From Endozoicomonas numazuensis (GTDB lineage: Bacteria > Pseudomonadota > Gammaproteobacteria > Pseudomonadales > Endozoicomonadaceae), in NCBI RefSeq assembly GCF_000722635.1, contig NZ_JOKH01000009.1:124001-188000 (forward strand): a stretch of 64,000 bases of DNA, given 5' to 3'. Within the stretch, counting starts at the first letter, position 1, and each line of letters opens with the position of its first letter. Made by a program: the position numbers and the translations under genes. Positions 54,841 through 64,000 of the stretch are shown piece after piece. The notes under the pieces were generated by a model that saw nothing but the letters and a program-made list of their open reading frames with translations, made no database searches and was not told where the DNA came from.

Positions 54841-55888
54841 GGGTATCCTTATCTGACCGACTCTGCGGCCCTTTAGTTTCAATCAGTTTCAGAATTCGTT
54901 CAAATACCGGTTCAGGCACTCTGGCCTGAACCGGCAGAAACCAGAAACGGGATTCTGCGAAAGCAGAGCATTTTACTGCATCCTTGGCCGTCATGATAAC
55001 GGGTAGATCATCCCGAAACTGAAAATCCTCTTTTCCAAACAGGTAATGATCAGGAAAAGGGTGAGGAATGACCTCATAACCAAGCCCTTCCAGCGTTTTG
55101 AAAAAGCGCTCCGGATTACCTATACCTGCCACGGCATGTACTTTTCCAGGGGCAGGAGGCTGGGCCTCATTTTGCCTGATAACAGGCTTGAGCCCATCTG
55201 GCTCGAGAAAAAAGCTCACAGCGTCGCAGTCGCAACTCAGAGGCCTTGAAGGCTCACCATTAATGAGTACCTGATCCGCTTCCCTGAGCCTTTCAGGAGA
55301 CTCCCTTAAAGGGCCAGCTGGCAGAATCAAACCATTACCCAGCATTCTCTGGCCATCAATCACCACTAACTCGATGTGGCGATCCAGATTATAATGCTGA
55401 AGGCCATCATCAGCGATCACGAGATCACAGCCTTTCTGTTCGATCAGTGTCTGAGCTGCAGAAACCCGATCGGGATCCACCATAATAGGGATATTCAACT
55501 GTTGAGCCAACATTACGGGTTCATCACCCACCAGTGCCGGATCCGAGTCAGGAAAGACCTCTGCAGGCACATCAATACCTTTCCCTGCCCCAAACCCTCG
55601 ACTGGCAATACCCGGACTAAACCCCTGGTGCTGCAGTCGCGCTACCAGGCTGGCAACAAAAGGGGTCTTGCCTGTCCCCCCAACCGTAATGTTGCCAACA
55701 ATAATAACCGGCACTGAAGACTGCCAGCGCTCAGAACGCTCCAGCTTCATCCGGCGGTGTCGGGCAATGCGAGTATACAGAAAGGATAAAGGGAGCAGAA
55801 TACGGGTCCAGAACCCGCTGCCATACCATGAGTTGAGAACCGAGTCGCTGAAGACTGCCTGCCAACGACGAGATTCCTTGCTTTCCAT
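54821..55888 (-). CDS. lpxK: Tetraacyldisaccharide 4'-kinase
   Basis: The 355-residue enzyme phosphorylates the lipid A precursor at the 4' position. A membrane-associating helix near residues 20-45 precedes the Walker A-like P-loop [18 protein letters not shown] (about 62-79). [18 protein letters not shown] and the Walker B-like [20 protein letters not shown] are typical. msbA, its common partner in enterics, is absent and exbDB lies upstream instead, as in Pseudomonas. Confidence 0.96.
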   Translation of the reverse strand: MESKESRRWQAVFSDSVLNSWYGSGFWTRILLPLSFLYTRIARHRRMKLERSERWQSSVPVIIVGNITVGGTGKTPFVASLVARLQHQGFSPGIASRGFGAGKGIDVPAEVFPDSDPALVGDEPVMLAQQLNIPIMVDPDRVSAAQTLIEQKGCDLVIADDGLQHYNLDRHIELVVIDGQRMLGNGLILPAGPLRESPERLREADQVLINGEPSRPLSCDCDAVSFFLEPDGLKPVIRQNEAQPPAPGKVHAVAGIGNPERFFKTLEGLGYEVIPHPFPDHYLFGKEDFQFRDDLPVIMTAKDAVKCSAFAESRFWFLPVQARVPEPVFERILKLIETKGPQSRSDKDTHGQEAV

Positions 55889-55983
55889 GAGGGATAAATC
55901 ACTCTGTCAGTAATAAAATGTCAAACGCAGCCAAACAGGCTGCGCTTTTCTTAAAAATAAGTAGCCAATAAGCTAGCTTACCA

Positions 55984-56415
55984 TTACTGTTCTGATTCTA
56001 CAGGTTTTCGGGTGGTCATACTGAGATTTGCAAAGCCCAGCTGACCGGCAGCGTCCATGGCGGTCACTACAGATTGATAAGGCGTCTTGGCATCTGCCGT
56101 GATAATCAGGGGAAGAGCCGAGTCTCCCTCACTGACTTTTGCCAAAGCATTCTTCAAAGTATCCAGGCTACTGTTCACCAGAGACTTGCCATTCACCGCA
56201 AAATCACCTTCCCGACTGATGGTAATTTCTACCTGAGTTTTCTCTACTGACTCTCGCTGCTCACCACTGGCTTCTGGTAAATCAATGGCCAGCTGGGTTT
56301 CCTTGGTAAAGGTAGTGGAAACCATAAAGAAGATCAGCAATAGAAAGACCACATCAATCAGCGGCGTCAGGTTCAGCGAGACCTCTTCCCGGGACTGGCG
56401 ACGAAACTTCATCAC
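55984..56415 (-). CDS. exbD: Biopolymer transport protein ExbD/TolR family
   Basis: The 143-residue protein has a short cytoplasmic N-terminus, one TM helix (LTPLIDVVFLLLIFFMVSTT, about residues 16-35) containing the conserved Asp, and a periplasmic domain. With ExbB it forms the proton-driven motor that energises TonB-dependent uptake or related envelope functions. It overlaps exbB by 4 nt. No tonB gene is adjacent, so the partner is uncertain. Confidence 0.94.
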   Translation of the reverse strand: MMKFRRQSREEVSLNLTPLIDVVFLLLIFFMVSTTFTKETQLAIDLPEASGEQRESVEKTQVEITISREGDFAVNGKSLVNSSLDTLKNALAKVSEGDSALPLIITADAKTPYQSVVTAMDAAGQLGFANLSMTTRKPVESEQ

Positions 56416-57041
56416 TTACCCTCGCGGTCTTTCAGCTTTCGCTCTCCCTGAAGCACTTCCACCAGCTTGGTGGCTTCTTGCTCCATGGTCACTACCAGCT
56501 CATCCACACGACGGGTAAAGTAACGGTGAAAGATCAGAGTCGGGATCGCAACAGTCAGACCCGCTGCAGTAGTAATGAGCGCCTTGGAGATACCGCCTGC
56601 AAGAACTCCGGCATTACCCGTACCTTCCAGCATAATAACCGTGAAGACATCGATCATACCGATGACCGTACCCAACAACCCCATCAAGGGAGCAATTGCA
56701 GCAACGGTTCCCAGAGTATTGAGATAACGTTCCAGCTCATGAATCACTCTGCCGGCCTGCTCCTCAATACTTTCTTTCATAATATCGCGGCCATAGCGGG
56801 CATTACTGATACCAGCTGCAAGGATTTCACCCAGAGGGGAGCCCTCTCTCAGACCACTGACTTTCTTGCTATCCAGATCATTATTTTTGATCCACTTCCA
56901 GACCTGAGACAAGGTATTTCTGGGAGCAATACGTGACGGCCTGAGTGTCCAGAGACGCTCAAAAATAATCGCCATGGCAATAACAGAACTAAGCAGGATT
57001 GGCAGCATCAGCCAACCACCGGATTTCACCAACTCGAACAC
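56412..57041 (-). CDS. exbB: Biopolymer transport protein ExbB/TolQ/MotA family
   Basis: The 209-residue protein has three TM segments: about 10-28, 105-130 and 145-170 (LGTVAAIAPLMGLLGTVIGM and ISKALITTAAGLTVAIPTLI). The GLLGTVIGMI and conserved Thr/Ala pattern mark the family. First gene of the exbBD-lpxK-kdsB run, which continues on the same strand, so it may be co-transcribed. It is divided from comEC by about 160 nt without a recognised gene. Confidence 0.94.
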   Translation of the reverse strand: MFELVKSGGWLMLPILLSSVIAMAIIFERLWTLRPSRIAPRNTLSQVWKWIKNNDLDSKKVSGLREGSPLGEILAAGISNARYGRDIMKESIEEQAGRVIHELERYLNTLGTVAAIAPLMGLLGTVIGMIDVFTVIMLEGTGNAGVLAGGISKALITTAAGLTVAIPTLIFHRYFTRRVDELVVTMEQEATKLVEVLQGERKLKDREGK

Positions 57042-57199
57042 AGCACATTCCCTTCCAAGTTTCTAAGGCTGTTTAATAAAAAGACTCTATCATGAGCACT
57101 GGGTTAAGACCACGAGCACATGCGTATCAACCGCAATATTGCTGACAACAATACAAAAAAAAGAAGGACAGGTATAAATAATGAGCTTTTAATCACAAG

Positions 57200-59653
57200 T
57201 CAGCGCCACCAATATCGTGCCTTTTGTTTTTTATAGCTTTCCACACGAGTAATGGCTGTACCCATTTTAAAGCTGAGTGTCCCCAATGCTGCCGTGTTAT
57301 AAAGACTGGCCCCCATCTGCTCAACACGACCCACCGTTTCTTTAGCAGGATGTCCAAACGGGTTTCGATACCCGGTCGAAACAAGCACCTGCGAAGGATT
57401 AACCTGTGCCAGAAAGCGTTCAGAGCCAGAAAACCGGCTGCCATGATGAGGTAAAAGAAGGTAATCAGCCTTAAGGTTTTCGAACTGATTGAGTAAATAC
57501 GTTTCCGTTTTTTTCCCAATATCACCAGTCAAGAGTAGCGACTGATCACCTGCAGAGACCCTCAACACACAAGAGCGCTCATTGTCAGAAACGGCATACC
57601 GGCTACCGGATAACACAGCAAACTCAACACCATCCCACTCCCATTGCATACCTGGAAGACAGGGGCTCAGATGTCCTTCAAACCCTGAGATACCAGAACC
57701 TGTCAATACTTCGGTATCGGGGTAATGTTGATGAATCACTTCAAGCCCACCTGAATGATCATTGTCCCCATGAGAAATCATGACACGATCCACATGATGA
57801 ACACCTGACCGGTTCAGATAGGGCACAATGACGCTGTTGGCAGAGTTGAAACGGCCTCTCGAAGCCATTCCGGTATCATACAACAAGGTATTTTTACGCG
57901 TTGTTAAAAGAACTGAAATCCCTTGACCAACATCCAGTACCGATACTTTTACTTCTCCCTCCTCAGGACCAAGGTTAACCGGGAAAAACAGGGGCAATAT
58001 CAAAAAAGGGACAAGTGCTCTCAACCCCAGCGCTCCGGGTGCAGCCAGAACCAGTACCGCCAAGGCAACCAGAAGCAGCTGCATCAGCCCTATGCTGACC
58101 ACAGGCAAATAAACAGGAACGGATGCTACCGAAGCTAACAGCAGGTTCCATAGCCTGAAAGCACCATCCAGTAAATACAGAAGTCCTTCCGAAGCGGGAC
58201 TGTATAAAGGCTGCAACACCAGGGCGAGAAATGCAGCAGGCACAACCAGCAACCCCATCAGTGGAATAGCTACGAGGTTAATCAGTGGGGAGAACAGGGA
58301 GACCGACTGCTGATTGAATAGCAACATCGGAGACAACATCAAAAAAACCAGCCACTGCGGTCTGAACCAGAGCCTTTGCACCTTGCCTACCCAAAGCTCG
58401 TCTCCGGCTTTCATGAAAACCCGGCCACAACAACCATAAAGCAAAATACCAACAGCCGAAAAGGAGTACCAGAATCCGGCTCCAGTAATGGCCAAAGGTT
58501 CAATGGTAAGCACCACGCAAATAGCCAGCAAAAACAGTGTCAGAGGTCTTGCTCTAAACCCTAAAAAAGGTCCTGATAATGCCAAACCGGTCATCACCAG
58601 TGCTCTTTGTACAGGTACAGTAAAACCTGCCAGAAAGGCATAACCCAGAGCAAGCAGTAAACCAAACCCTGCCGCATATCGAGGGAGCGTGATCAATCTC
58701 AGGGGCATAAACCCGTAGCGCCCCAGGAGCATCAACAACCAATAACCCAATGCAGCCATAAGACCTATATGCAGACCCGAAATAACCATAAGATGAGTAG
58801 TGCCTGACTGGTTCAGCCATTGCCATTGCTGAGACGAAATGCCTGACTTATCACCGATTAACAGAGCCGATAACAAGCCGGCAGAGTCCTCGCTGCAATG
58901 ATCATACAGCCATTGCCGCACCGAGCCCCGAAGGCGGTTCCTTAAATAGCTAACCCCTTCAGCTCCTGCTATTTTTTCGCCGGTTTTGACATAACCAATG
59001 GCTTGTATTTGCTCCCGTGCAGCCCACGCTTCTTTGTCGAACGCACCCGGGCTTCGATTCCCTTGAGGGTGTTTGATACGGACCTGCAATTGCCAAAGCT
59101 CCCCCTCCTTAATGTCAGGTGCCTGATACCAACTCAATCGAATCTTATTAAGATGCTCAGAGGCCTCTCCCTGCATCGTTTTTACTTTGAAATCAAAGCG
59201 AGTAATCCCATGCTGATAACCAGGAAGGTCAGTAACAAACCCCGTGACAGAAAGCGTTCTGCTTTCAAAGACTTTATCGATCCAACTCTTCTGCAGCCCT
59301 TCAGCATGTAAAAGTCCTGTAAAGATTCCAGTCACACCCAGCCCCAGATAGAACAGGATGACCAGGGAAAAACGACACTGACCATGACCTTTACCGAACA
59401 CAGTCAGGTGCTCACCACATCGGGTAAACAGCCCCGAAGAACGACCCAACCGTTTTAATGCATCTGATAGAGTGACTTGGCAAGCCCCAGCCTTTATTAT
59501 GAGCGGCAACAACCCTGTCATGATCAACAGCACACCCAAAACGCCGATAACCCTGATAGACATTTCGCCTGGTATTACCGGAAGCAGCACAGTCAGCACT
59601 ACCCCTAGCAAATAGCTACAGTACCCTGTGGGAAGATGGATAGTGTGTTTCAT
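57200..59653 (-). CDS. comEC: DNA uptake channel protein ComEC/Rec2
   Basis: The 817-residue polytopic protein has an N-terminal region with an OB-like DUF4131 part (about 60-240), the Competence domain with many TM helices (about 260-560, including GTTHLMVISGLHIGLMAALG), and a C-terminal metallo-beta-lactamase domain (about 585-790). That domain carries SHGDNDHSGG and LLLPHHGSRFSGSERFL. It conducts single-stranded DNA across the inner membrane in natural transformation; the MBL domain may be the nuclease. All segments look intact, so competence is plausible if the pilus and ComEA are present elsewhere. Confidence 0.95.
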   Translation of the reverse strand: MKHTIHLPTGYCSYLLGVVLTVLLPVIPGEMSIRVIGVLGVLLIMTGLLPLIIKAGACQVTLSDALKRLGRSSGLFTRCGEHLTVFGKGHGQCRFSLVILFYLGLGVTGIFTGLLHAEGLQKSWIDKVFESRTLSVTGFVTDLPGYQHGITRFDFKVKTMQGEASEHLNKIRLSWYQAPDIKEGELWQLQVRIKHPQGNRSPGAFDKEAWAAREQIQAIGYVKTGEKIAGAEGVSYLRNRLRGSVRQWLYDHCSEDSAGLLSALLIGDKSGISSQQWQWLNQSGTTHLMVISGLHIGLMAALGYWLLMLLGRYGFMPLRLITLPRYAAGFGLLLALGYAFLAGFTVPVQRALVMTGLALSGPFLGFRARPLTLFLLAICVVLTIEPLAITGAGFWYSFSAVGILLYGCCGRVFMKAGDELWVGKVQRLWFRPQWLVFLMLSPMLLFNQQSVSLFSPLINLVAIPLMGLLVVPAAFLALVLQPLYSPASEGLLYLLDGAFRLWNLLLASVASVPVYLPVVSIGLMQLLLVALAVLVLAAPGALGLRALVPFLILPLFFPVNLGPEEGEVKVSVLDVGQGISVLLTTRKNTLLYDTGMASRGRFNSANSVIVPYLNRSGVHHVDRVMISHGDNDHSGGLEVIHQHYPDTEVLTGSGISGFEGHLSPCLPGMQWEWDGVEFAVLSGSRYAVSDNERSCVLRVSAGDQSLLLTGDIGKKTETYLLNQFENLKADYLLLPHHGSRFSGSERFLAQVNPSQVLVSTGYRNPFGHPAKETVGRVEQMGASLYNTAALGTLSFKMGTAITRVESYKKQKARYWWR

Positions 59654-60082
59654 TTAATAAGTGCATAATGTCGAGCGAAATAAACCAGACTCATCTGAGC
59701 CTGACACTCAGGACCGATTCACAGCATAGTCATCAAGATGGGATTATGCTGACAGGTGTTGCTGATTTGATGTTCAGTTAACAACTGACTCTGTTCAAGC
59801 CGTTACCAGTCTGGGCATCTGTGACAGGCTGGGTGATTTGTGAAATGAGAATTACAATCTACACTGTTCTCACGTAGCCATGAACAAAACATGCTGTCTG
59901 GCAGCAATGGGAAACTGGCAGCGTTTTATAATAAGTGCCACAAGACTGCCTGATCAAAACAACCGGAGAAGACCCTTTTTGCGGACATGAACCCTTACAT
60001 CGGGCTCATTGCTGGTAAAGCGACTTCTCCAAACTGCAGACTGAAATCAGTCTCAGATCAGAAAAGAGTACAGTTAAGGGAC
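59654..60082. other. comEC/DUF2062 divergent intergenic region
   Basis: No supported gene. The divergent promoters of comEC and the DUF2062 gene should be here. A frame upstream of the DUF2062 start opens at 59987 but begins poorly. Confidence 0.4.
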
Positions 60083-60610
60083 ATGGCGAGGAAACTAATA
60101 CAACGCTACCTGCCGGATCCGGGAACCATCAAGGGCAACCGTCACCTGCGGTTTCTGGGCAGTGCCATTCATGATGCCAACCTATGGCACTTGAATCGAC
60201 GTTCAGCAGCCAGCGCTTTTTTTGTGGGCGTATTCTGTGCGTTCATCCCCATACCATTTCAAATGGTGGTGGCTGCTGTACTGGCGGTTATATTTCGCTG
60301 CAACCTGCCGTTATCCGTAGCTCTGGTCTGGATTACCAATCCCGTTACCATGCCAGCCATCTTCTATTTCACCTACAAGGTAGGGTGCCATATTCTGGAT
60401 GTGCCCGTCAGCGAAACGTCCTTCGAGCTGACTGTCCACGGTGTCGGCGTTGAACTGGCAAGGATATGGAAACCCCTCTATCTGGGGTCATTGATTACGG
60501 GTGTTATAGGGGGACTTGTAGGCTACCTGCTAATCAGACTTTACTGGCGCTGGAACGTTATTCATCACTGGCGACAGCGTCACAAGCGATCAGCCTGCAA
60601 AAAGCCATAG
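60083..60610 (+). CDS. DUF2062 family membrane protein
   Basis: I start at the ATG at 60083 (175 residues, MARKLIQRYLPDPGTIKGNR), preceded by AAGGG at 5-6 nt; the frame opens at 59987. RRSAASAFFVGVFCAFIPIP and FQMVVAAVLAVIFRCNLPLS then VALVWITNPVTMPAIFYFTY are the DUF2062 core, with three TM segments including a last one near 135-160 and a basic tail. Function unknown; it neighbours comEC in Pseudomonas as well. Confidence 0.93.
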   Translation: MARKLIQRYLPDPGTIKGNRHLRFLGSAIHDANLWHLNRRSAASAFFVGVFCAFIPIPFQMVVAAVLAVIFRCNLPLSVALVWITNPVTMPAIFYFTYKVGCHILDVPVSETSFELTVHGVGVELARIWKPLYLGSLITGVIGGLVGYLLIRLYWRWNVIHHWRQRHKRSACKKP

Positions 60611-60926
60611 ATGCACATTGAACCGCTCTATGCCGATAATTGCATGGCAAAATTCAAGCTCCCGAAAAAATGAGCCGACACTCCATTAAACGATTTCCCA
60701 AACGACATTTTCAGGAAAACTCGCCTCAGTGACTTGCATTCAGACTTCAGACTCAGCGAAAGAAACCGGTTTAACCCATTGAATGACTGATTTTCACTCA
60801 AAATGCGACATTTTCATTCTATCACTATGGACAGGAGGCGCCCGTCTTCCTATAGTGGACAACATGAGTTAAAGCGCTCACCTTTCGAAAAACTCTTTTT
60901 GACTCCTCGGTAATCCAAATACTGCC
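60611..60926. other. Intergenic region with no recognised feature
   Basis: 316 nt without a supported gene or repeat. A minus-strand frame at 60825-61043 overlaps the next gene and has no coding support. Confidence 0.4.
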
Positions 60927-61217
60927 ATGCAAAGAAGCTTCCAAAAGCGCAAGCCAAAGCTGGAAGGTCGCGGTGTGCTTGAGAACATCAGCACCGAAGG
61001 CCCACACAGTGACTGGTTGGGTATGCCCGATTATTACATTCATACACTGACTGTATCTGGCGATGAATTCAAGTACCTCTCAGCTGACAAGACTCTTGAT
61101 GTCAGCAAGGGCGATACTGTCGTCTTCCGCTACAAAGAACAGGGTAAAGAAAAGCGTATTGATAAGCGCTCGCTGGGGATCTATATTGACCCTAGCCAGT
61201 ATATGAACGACGCTTGA
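60927..61217 (+). CDS. Small unknown basic protein
   Basis: The 96-residue protein begins MQRSFQKRKPKLEGRGVLEN with a basic N-terminus. A segment rich in strands follows (YYIHTLTVSGDEFKYLSADK, LDVSKGDTVVFRYKEQGKEK), reminiscent of an OB or beta-barrel fold. No signal or TM. No ribosome-binding site is clear. Codon use looks regular and coding-like. It stands alone upstream of the IS1634 element. No family recognised. Confidence 0.6.
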   Translation: MQRSFQKRKPKLEGRGVLENISTEGPHSDWLGMPDYYIHTLTVSGDEFKYLSADKTLDVSKGDTVVFRYKEQGKEKRIDKRSLGIYIDPSQYMNDA

Positions 61218-61365
61218 TTCATACTTACAGGACTGCACTTCTATGGGGGTGCAGTTTCTGCAAGCCCTCTCTTCCCGCCATTTAGTACATAAAGCTCACA
61301 CCTCTTCTACAGGAAAAAAGGAAAGCTTTGAAAGCACTGCTATATTAATGAATTCTTATATTTAG

Positions 61366-63097
61366 CCGACATTCACCACCCCGAATTAGGAATAAATTTC
61401 TTGGTACGTTGACCCCAAGACAAGGACTATTGTCGTCATACTCTCCGAGAGACCGATTACATGTTTCTCCGTCCCGTTGACCGTTAACACATGGACACCC
61501 GAAAAACAGAAGAAAACCCACCTGCCTGTAGGGTTCTGGGCTGGCTTTTTCTTCATGTCAGGAAACGTCCGACTTTGCCTTTTCAGCTCATGACGAATCC
61601 GGTGCTGGATAGCAGCATAGACCATCAGGCAAAGCGTCATCACCATTAATAAAGCCTCAATGCGTTCCGGCTTCTTCAGATACAAAGACGACACCAGAAA
61701 GTCCGGGCTTTTCAGAAAACGGAAGCCCCTTTCAACCTGTTGCTGAGATTTGTAAGTCCTGAGCAGTTCTGCGGTGGTCAGTCTGCCTGTATCAGTGTCG
61801 TTCGTAGCGAGAACAAAGCAACCCAGCGATGCCTCAGCATCCCGTCGGGTTTGCACAGTGACCGAGCAACACCCTGTCACGAAGTACTCCAGATGATCCG
61901 GCTCTGCCCCGTGAGCGGGACGACCTTTGGTCTTGTAACAGGGCTTTGAAATAATCTGTGGCTCAGCCTGACAGAGTTCAGATTGCTTTTGCCACTGCTT
62001 GAAGGCTTCAAGGGCGTCCTTCTCGCACCGGAACGCTTTTTTGCCCAGTTTTTCCAGTTTCTTGCACTCTGCCAGAGATTTTTTCTGCATACGTCTTGTC
62101 AGTGTCTTCTGTTCAGTTTTCCGGCTTTGCTTGTTGCGGAATAAAACCCAGCGTTGTTCTACGCCAGCATAATCAGACGACACCTTTATGGCTTCGTAAT
62201 GCTCAAAACCTTCCACAGCCTTCATAGTGCGTGTTGGCGCACTCTGCACCAGCTCTTTGGCGGCGGCGATATTGAGGGGAACACGGGAAATGAACCACTG
62301 CCCTTGTTGATCCAGTTTTTGAAGCGTTTCTGCTACATACAACGCAGCATCAGCAACGAAGTAACGGGCTTCCAGTGCGGCCTTGAAACTCTTCAGGTGC
62401 TGGGATACGACCCACTGAAAACTCGTCTTGTCGGTCACATTGCCGCTGGCAGCGGCCATAAACATGGGAATGCCCGCTTTGTTTTCGGTCATCAGAAGCA
62501 AAATGGCCTGGTTCAGGTCTGGCCGATGGTCACGGCTGTAGCCTTTGCAAATCCTGATGCAATTAAGGTCTTCGTCGCTCTCCTCGCTGTCGCTATTATA
62601 ACGACCATCGACGTGTAGGCTTGTACCGTCAAGGTTTAACGCCTCGCATGGCAGCTTGAGGCTCTTTGCTACCTTGATAGCCAGCTCGAAATAGACTTTA
62701 CTGACATCCAGGTTGAACATCTCATCCAGTGCTCTTCCGAGCACTTTGTCGTTTAAGTGCTCAGGTTCGACTCCCTCCCTGATCAGCTTGTCGAGGGGTT
62801 TGTTGTCGAAAAACTGCGGAAACATATGGAGAGATTGCCCAACGAACCCCAAGCCATTGAGAATCATGGCGAGAATGCACTCACCATGAGAAACCTTCCA
62901 CTCGTCGGACTGCTTTGGGGCACGCTGGTCAATGTGTTCGACGATCCCAAGCTCTTTGCACATTCCTGCGACTAAGCCGAGGTGATCCATGACCTGAGTG
63001 CGGTACTGAACAGGAGGCATAAGACGGTTTCCTGATATTTGCTTATCTGATAAATAGCAGACTTCAGGAAAATGTCAGGTTAGGTGGTGAATGTCGG
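61366..63097. mobile_element. IS1634-family insertion sequence, apparently intact
   Basis: Inverted terminal repeats CCGACATTCACCACC (61366-61380) and GGTGGTGAATGTCGG (63083-63097) are perfect complements. Outside, ATTTAG lies directly next to both ends (61360-61365 and 63098-63103), a 6-bp target duplication. One full-length transposase gene lies inside. Perfect ends, duplication and intact gene suggest a recent insertion. Confidence 0.95.
61386..63020 (-). CDS. IS1634-family transposase (IS4 superfamily, DUF4277 N-terminus)
   Basis: The 544-residue protein has an N-terminal DUF4277 segment (LGLVAGMCKELGIVEHIDQR then ECILAMILNGLGFVGQSLHM) and an IS4-type DDE catalytic domain. It includes ALNLDGTSLHVDGRY, FVADAALYVAETLQKLDQQG and the C-terminal TYKSQQQVERGFRFLKSPDF motif with the last Glu. 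Length agrees with complete IS1634 transposases. The start is 77 nt inside the right end of the element. Confidence 0.95.
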   Translation of the reverse strand: MPPVQYRTQVMDHLGLVAGMCKELGIVEHIDQRAPKQSDEWKVSHGECILAMILNGLGFVGQSLHMFPQFFDNKPLDKLIREGVEPEHLNDKVLGRALDEMFNLDVSKVYFELAIKVAKSLKLPCEALNLDGTSLHVDGRYNSDSEESDEDLNCIRICKGYSRDHRPDLNQAILLLMTENKAGIPMFMAAASGNVTDKTSFQWVVSQHLKSFKAALEARYFVADAALYVAETLQKLDQQGQWFISRVPLNIAAAKELVQSAPTRTMKAVEGFEHYEAIKVSSDYAGVEQRWVLFRNKQSRKTEQKTLTRRMQKKSLAECKKLEKLGKKAFRCEKDALEAFKQWQKQSELCQAEPQIISKPCYKTKGRPAHGAEPDHLEYFVTGCCSVTVQTRRDAEASLGCFVLATNDTDTGRLTTAELLRTYKSQQQVERGFRFLKSPDFLVSSLYLKKPERIEALLMVMTLCLMVYAAIQHRIRHELKRQSRTFPDMKKKPAQNPTGRWVFFCFSGVHVLTVNGTEKHVIGLSESMTTIVLVLGSTYQEIYS

Positions 63098-63105
63098 ATT
63101 TAGAT

Positions 63106-64000
63106 ATGGCAAAATGCAGTATGAGATTATACGGAACCCGGTCTCTTATCTTTTTTCTGTTTTGCCTGCCTTTTGTTTCATCGTGTTTCGCCACCCCTTC
63201 TTTCCTTGAAAGGTCTTTTGAAACCCAGCACTATCAATGCACTCAAACTGGACCTCTAATTACTCATTCACAAGACCACTACCTTGATCATCACAACGCT
63301 CCTCTAAAGGTTTATCTGGGTCAAACCCTTTTTTTGCTTCTGGATTTCGTCTCTAAAAACAGTTTGATCTGCTTTAAGTCATCCCCTTTGTCACAACCAT
63401 CTGACTTATACGAGAATACTAATTCTTTTAGAGTGAGTCGAAAGCCTGTCAGCCCTGACTTCCCCCCCCTTCCGAAACGACCAAAGCCGTTTACATCGCA
63501 CAAAAAGAGTGCCGATGACATCCCTACCCAAAAAAACATTAAGCCTTCTGTATGGAAGCATCTGATCAATACTCAGCACTATCAATTGCCTGACAAGCTC
63601 TTGGATGGACTCAATCCACGTTCAAACTTCTTGTTACTCATAGCAGATTTCCTTGCAGTCATCCTCCCCCCATTGCTGAATAATCTTTACCAACAAGAGC
63701 AGACGGAAGAAGCAAACGAGCCTTTGATCACCCATGCCAGTCTTCATATTTATTACACTCAACAGGAAGGTCAAGCCGCTCATTTTTTTCTCGCTGAAAC
63801 CTCAATACATGATCAGCTTCATATCAGCAATCTCACTCAATCCATGCTCGAAGATCCCTGGCTACAGGAACAACTGAATCAGCAAGCAGATTCTCATACC
63901 TTGCCAACTAAAGCAGAAAGAGATGCAGAGCTGATGCAATTACAATTCATGGCAGCCAATGCATCAGGAAGCTACCGAAGAATACTTCTCGATTTGATAA
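63106..64000 (+). CDS. Exported unknown protein, 3' part outside the window
   Basis: An ATG at 63106 opens a frame with no stop to the window edge (298 codons). It begins with a basic stretch and a signal peptide (SMRLYGTRSLIFFLFCLPFV then SSCFATP), followed by a Pro/Ser/Lys-rich segment (about 105-150), a hydrophobic stretch NFLLLIADFLAVILPPLLNN near 178-197, and then helical polar sequence. The layout (signal, short Cys-containing domain, Pro-rich linker, hydrophobic anchor, polar C-terminal domain) resembles the repeat protein at 14129-16720, but I see no convincing identity. The start lies 8 bp after the IS1634 element, so the native promoter is now 1.7 kb away. Confidence 0.75.
   Translation, partial: MAKCSMRLYGTRSLIFFLFCLPFVSSCFATPSFLERSFETQHYQCTQTGPLITHSQDHYLDHHNAPLKVYLGQTLFLLLDFVSKNSLICFKSSPLSQPSDLYENTNSFRVSRKPVSPDFPPLPKRPKPFTSHKKSADDIPTQKNIKPSVWKHLINTQHYQLPDKLLDGLNPRSNFLLLIADFLAVILPPLLNNLYQQEQTEEANEPLITHASLHIYYTQQEGQAAHFFLAETSIHDQLHISNLTQSMLEDPWLQEQLNQQADSHTLPTKAERDAELMQLQFMAANASGSYRRILLDLI

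Overview
The window looks like chromosome from a marine or host-associated gammaproteobacterium. The housekeeping gene order (rluC/rne/murB/LMW-PTP/kdsB/lpxK/exbBD/comEC and maf/yceD/rpmF/plsX/fabDG/acpP/fabF/pabC/mltG/tmk/holB/pilZ/tatD) is the order I know from Pseudomonas-like genomes. A Na+-pumping NADH dehydrogenase, paired general porins, many IS elements and small inverted-repeat elements, and secreted or membrane proteins with eukaryote-like motifs point to an Oceanospirillales member such as Endozoicomonas. That taxonomic call is inference from gene content and style, not from a marker gene.

Layout. 1-9800 is accessory-rich: an incomplete unknown gene, a DcuA-type C4-dicarboxylate carrier and an aspartate 4-decarboxylase separated by a small inverted-repeat element, a methyltransferase-like gene, remnants of a methyltransferase and of pbpC, an NYN-domain gene, an IS605-type element (tnpB/tnpA) and a broken IS1595-type transposase. 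10000-17300 is an island of unusual genes: two tandem exported membrane proteins, the first ending in a RING-type zinc motif, small ORFs, and a long exported protein with Gln-Pro/Leu-Pro and Lys-Pro-Val-Lys repeats. It ends in two nested inverted-repeat elements.

17335-23185 is the complete nqrABCDEF operon (minus strand). 23949-38221 is the conserved tatD-to-maf block for fatty-acid, nucleotide and envelope functions, interrupted by a dicarboxylate/amino-acid symporter gene. fabH is absent from the block. 38322-42812 carries a 38-residue membrane peptide, a LysR regulator and two tandem GTG-initiated porins separated by an AT-rich gap. 43125-57041 is the sppA/HAD/rluC block, then rne, glpR, an L,D-transpeptidase gene, murB, a tyrosine phosphatase gene, kdsB, a Trm112-like gene, lpxK and exbDB. 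comEC, a DUF2062 gene and a small unknown gene follow. The right edge holds an apparently intact IS1634-type element with a target duplication, inserted 8 bp before the start codon of an exported-protein gene that runs off the window.

How the genes fit together. The fab/acpP/plsX genes make acyl chains, and lpxK and kdsB use related precursors for lipid A and core. murB, mltG and the L,D-transpeptidase build or remodel peptidoglycan. Nqr would supply a sodium gradient. Short tandem repeats, REP-like palindromes and inverted-repeat elements sit in many intergenic gaps, several just upstream of start codons. No rRNA, tRNA or CRISPR array was recognised.
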